DNA of 64,000 bases from Molanna angustata. Its lineage: Eukaryota > Arthropoda > Insecta > Trichoptera > Molannidae. Below are positions 62,323 through 64,000 of this stretch, piece after piece. The DNA is taken from assembly GCA_963576475.1 (NCBI GenBank), contig OY754975.1, positions 22,501,169 through 22,565,168 of the forward strand, given 5' to 3'. The notes below the pieces were generated by a model that worked only from the letters and a program-made list of their open reading frames with translations, did not search any database and was not told the origin of the DNA. Within the stretch, counting starts at the first letter, position 1; each line of letters opens with the position of its first letter. The translations under genes and the position numbers were made by a program.

Positions 62323-63337
62323 GTTTTTTTTTTGTTAGGACACCTTCTGCAAACAGATTTTTCTTCAAACCAGGTATATACCACACATCCGACATGGTCG
62401 AATTTGACCACTGACCTTTAACGAGTACCTTGATGTTAACTTTTCCAGTTCCTTTTACCACAAGTTCGGCGTTATTTCCCAAATTAACCGAAAAGTGTGT
62501 GCATTCTTTGAGGTCTTGGAAGAAATCTCTTCTATAAGTCATATGAGCTGAAGCTCCACTATCCAGGATCCATACATCAGAAGGATCAGTTGGCAATTTC
62601 ATATCTTCTACATTAAATGCTGAACCACTGTTGAAGAAACTGTTGTTGCCGTCCCTCTTATTTGGCATATTACAATTCCTGGCCATATGGCCAAGTTTGT
62701 TACAGTTGTAACATCTAATAATTGCTTTCCTTTTGTTTCTGACAGTTGACAACGCAGTAGCATTAGGCTGATGATCCTTTTCATTATTTGTCTCTTCATC
62801 GAGTAACCTGGCTGTCAAATTGTCGATGGTTTGCCTCCCTTCGTCTAGTGACAGCCATGCTTGTCTCAAAGATTTGTAATTTTCTGGCAAGTTGTTTAAG
62901 ATTTTTGTAATGATGGCAGTGTCACTGATTGATTCGCCCGCTTCTCGCAATTGACGAGCTATGGTTTCTATTTTAGATATGTGACTGCTCATCGACGCGT
63001 CGGTTGTAATTTTGTAATTGGAAAATTGTTCATAAAGGAGCATTTTATTTAACTCTCCCTTTCTGTCGTAGATTGTGTCTAATTTTTCTATTATAGATTT
63101 CGCTGATGAACAATTCTCAATTAGCGAAATTGTCTCCAAGTCTAGCGCCGATGATATGAGGAACATCGCTTTGGCGTCCGTCGTCGATTTTTCTTCGACT
63201 TCCGCAGCTGTCAACGCCGTCGTATTATACACAACATTGTATAATCCATTAGCCTTCAAAGCACAGTTGAGTTGAAATCTCCACTGTCTGTAATTGCTGC
63301 CAGCAAACTTTGGCAATACGCTGAAGTTGATGCTCAT
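62309..63337 (-). CDS. copia gag-protease
   Basis: 342 residues. The N-terminus is a UBN2-type gag (FAGSNYRQWRFQLNCALKA), followed by a central helical capsid region. A CCHC zinc knuckle is at residues 209-222 (CYNCNKLGHMARNC). The aspartic protease begins at 257-266 (ILDSGASAHM) and the frame ends after FAEGVLTKKKHDNH. It ends early because of a one-base shift at a run of ten A (minus; T at 62324-62333); copia polyproteins are normally one frame, so the continuation is the frame starting at 62322. The shift could be a real mutation, programmed slippage or a sequencing error. Confidence 0.85.
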   Translation of the reverse strand: MSINFSVLPKFAGSNYRQWRFQLNCALKANGLYNVVYNTTALTAAEVEEKSTTDAKAMFLISSALDLETISLIENCSSAKSIIEKLDTIYDRKGELNKMLLYEQFSNYKITTDASMSSHISKIETIARQLREAGESISDTAIITKILNNLPENYKSLRQAWLSLDEGRQTIDNLTARLLDEETNNEKDHQPNATALSTVRNKRKAIIRCYNCNKLGHMARNCNMPNKRDGNNSFFNSGSAFNVEDMKLPTDPSDVWILDSGASAHMTYRRDFFQDLKECTHFSVNLGNNAELVVKGTGKVNIKVLVKGQWSNSTMSDVWYIPGLKKNLFAEGVLTKKKHDNH

Positions 63338-63451
63338 TGTCGGAGTTCGAAAACACGTGGATATCTGACGAAGAATAAAAAAACGTGATGTCGGCGAACT
63401 TTATAATAAACACAACTTTACTGAGGCTTTATTAACTCTGCACGCGACTTC

Positions 63452-63465
63452 CTGGGCCCATAACC
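63452..63465 (-). other. copia primer binding site (half tRNA-iMet)
   Basis: GGTTATGGGCCCAG on the minus strand directly after the 5' LTR. It is complementary to CTGGGCCCATAACC, the anticodon arm of initiator tRNA-Met, rather than to a tRNA 3' end. Drosophila copia is known to prime from a 5' half of tRNA-iMet cut in the anticodon loop. Confidence 0.8.
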
Positions 63466-63672
63466 TGTTGGTTATATTTGGCGAAATAAAAACTAAGTAT
63501 ACATATAATTAACAGAGTATTTTATTTTATTACAATCGCGTGTCGCGTCGGTATACGGTTGACAGTTACTTTTAAAAGCATAGATATATATGAAACACAG
63601 ATTATGGACAATACAAATAATATCTAAGTATTATAGTTAATAATGGCGCCAATTTCAAATCACATTTCAACA
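63466..63672 (-). repeat. copia 5' LTR
   Basis: 207 bp. In element sense it starts TGTTGAAATGTGATTTG and ends ATATAACCAACA. It appears identical to the other LTR. Confidence 0.92.
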
Positions 63673-63810
63673 GAAATCGGGTAACTACAACACTAAAATT
63701 CAATCACATTACCCCCAGTAGTATTCAGTAACTATTGGAACTAAATTAGGAACGTTCTTAAATTGCAGATTTTAGATTTACGGTCTTATTTCAGCGTTAT
63801 AAAATATCAA

Positions 63811-63999
63811 CTTGAACTAAATGGAATAGGAACGTACCTATTTTGGCTGGAACGTTCTTAAAAAACTACTGAATCATACGTTTTATGAATAATTATGAAA
63901 TTTTCATCATTTTCATCACTATTCAAAATGCGTCTAATTCAGTAACTTTTTAAGAACGTTCCGGCCAATATAGATACGTTCCTATTCCATTTATTCAAG
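63811..63999. repeat. Foldback element at the right edge
   Basis: Arms 63818-63874 and 63937-63993 (57 bp, about five mismatches) contain AAATGGAATAGGAACGTA, GGAACGTTCTTAAAAA and its inverse, with a 62-bp loop. A third partial arm GGAACTAAATTAGGAACG is at 63738-63755. The element probably continues past 64000. Confidence 0.7.
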
Positions 64000-64000
64000 G

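Larger units (their letters stand above)
59172..63672 (-). mobile_element. copia-type LTR retrotransposon, complete
   Basis: 4,501 bp, coding on the minus strand. LTRs at 59172-59378 and 63466-63672 look identical over 207 bp; GAAAT duplications lie at 59167-59171 and 63673-63677. LTRs begin TGTTG and end CAACA. Gag, protease, integrase, RT and RNase H occur in the copia order (integrase before RT). Identical LTRs imply a recent insertion. It lies in intron 4 of CTDNEP1 if that gene continues to the right. Confidence 0.95.

Noticed and set aside
59172..63672. Endogenous retrovirus
   Set aside because: Integrase precedes RT and there is no envelope gene, so it is a copia retrotransposon.

Overview
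The window is AT-rich insect nuclear DNA, most likely from a moth or butterfly. Two conserved, intron-containing genes identify an animal genome. The mobile-element complement (Jockey-, RTE- and R1-type LINEs, a Penelope-like element, copia, pogo/Tigger) fits insects. A retroelement tail at 13337-13440 and a LINE family ending in GCGTGATGGTATG resemble repeats I associate with Lepidoptera. The order-level call is an inference. Nothing bacterial or viral was seen.

Host genes. SF3B4, the U2 snRNP splicing factor SAP49, lies on the minus strand at 44579-35901 in six exons, giving a complete 405-codon reading frame. The CTD nuclear envelope phosphatase gene CTDNEP1 (dullard) starts on the plus strand at 52291. 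Four exons, to 57775, are visible; the remaining C-terminal third must lie past the right edge. The two genes are divergent, about 7.7 kb apart.

Layout. 1-7.7 kb: LINE debris (RTE-like 1-484, Jockey-like 1600-2425, LINE family 'A' 5110-6500, LINE family 'B' 7215-7675) and small tandem repeats. 7.7-11.5 kb: a dispersed repeat split by a nearly intact Jockey-like LINE. 11.5-13.4 kb: a decayed LINE with a nested insertion flanked by a 10-bp duplication. 14.2-14.8 kb: a Penelope-like fragment between two (TA)n arrays. 16.1-19.5 kb: a nearly full-length but mutated RTE element. 20-29.7 kb: a 725-bp (TA)n tract, then a degenerate satellite that has received a Jockey-like LINE, a complete R1-type LINE with 11-bp target duplications, and an RTE fragment. 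30.4-34.4 kb: a Penelope-like element with an open RT plus GIY-YIG frame, an inverted copy of its own 3' end, and (TA)n on both sides. 35.8-44.6 kb: SF3B4, whose introns carry a MITE with a 10-bp duplication, a pogo/Tigger deletion derivative, a 214-bp palindrome holding two complete hammerhead-ribozyme cores, SINE and LINE pieces and a 1.45-kb TIR element. 45-49.3 kb: an unassigned GC-rich block, a SINE-like insertion that shares the family-A LINE tail, and several tandem arrays. 52-57.8 kb: CTDNEP1. 58-59.1 kb: rearranged family-B LINE. 59.2-63.7 kb: a copia element with two 207-bp LTRs that look identical, GAAAT duplications and a half-tRNA-iMet primer site, with a broken pol frame. 63.8-64 kb: a foldback running to the edge.

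How the parts relate. SF3B4 acts in pre-mRNA splicing and CTDNEP1 in nuclear-envelope lipid signalling; nothing here links them functionally. The most informative feature is the record of transposition. At 30.7-33.9 kb the element's 5' end falls exactly at the predicted hammerhead cut site, which matches what is known of Penelope-like elements. The 41.0-kb palindrome carries two head-to-head ribozyme cores with all expected catalytic bases. LINE clade names are assigned by eye from motifs and should be treated as provisional.
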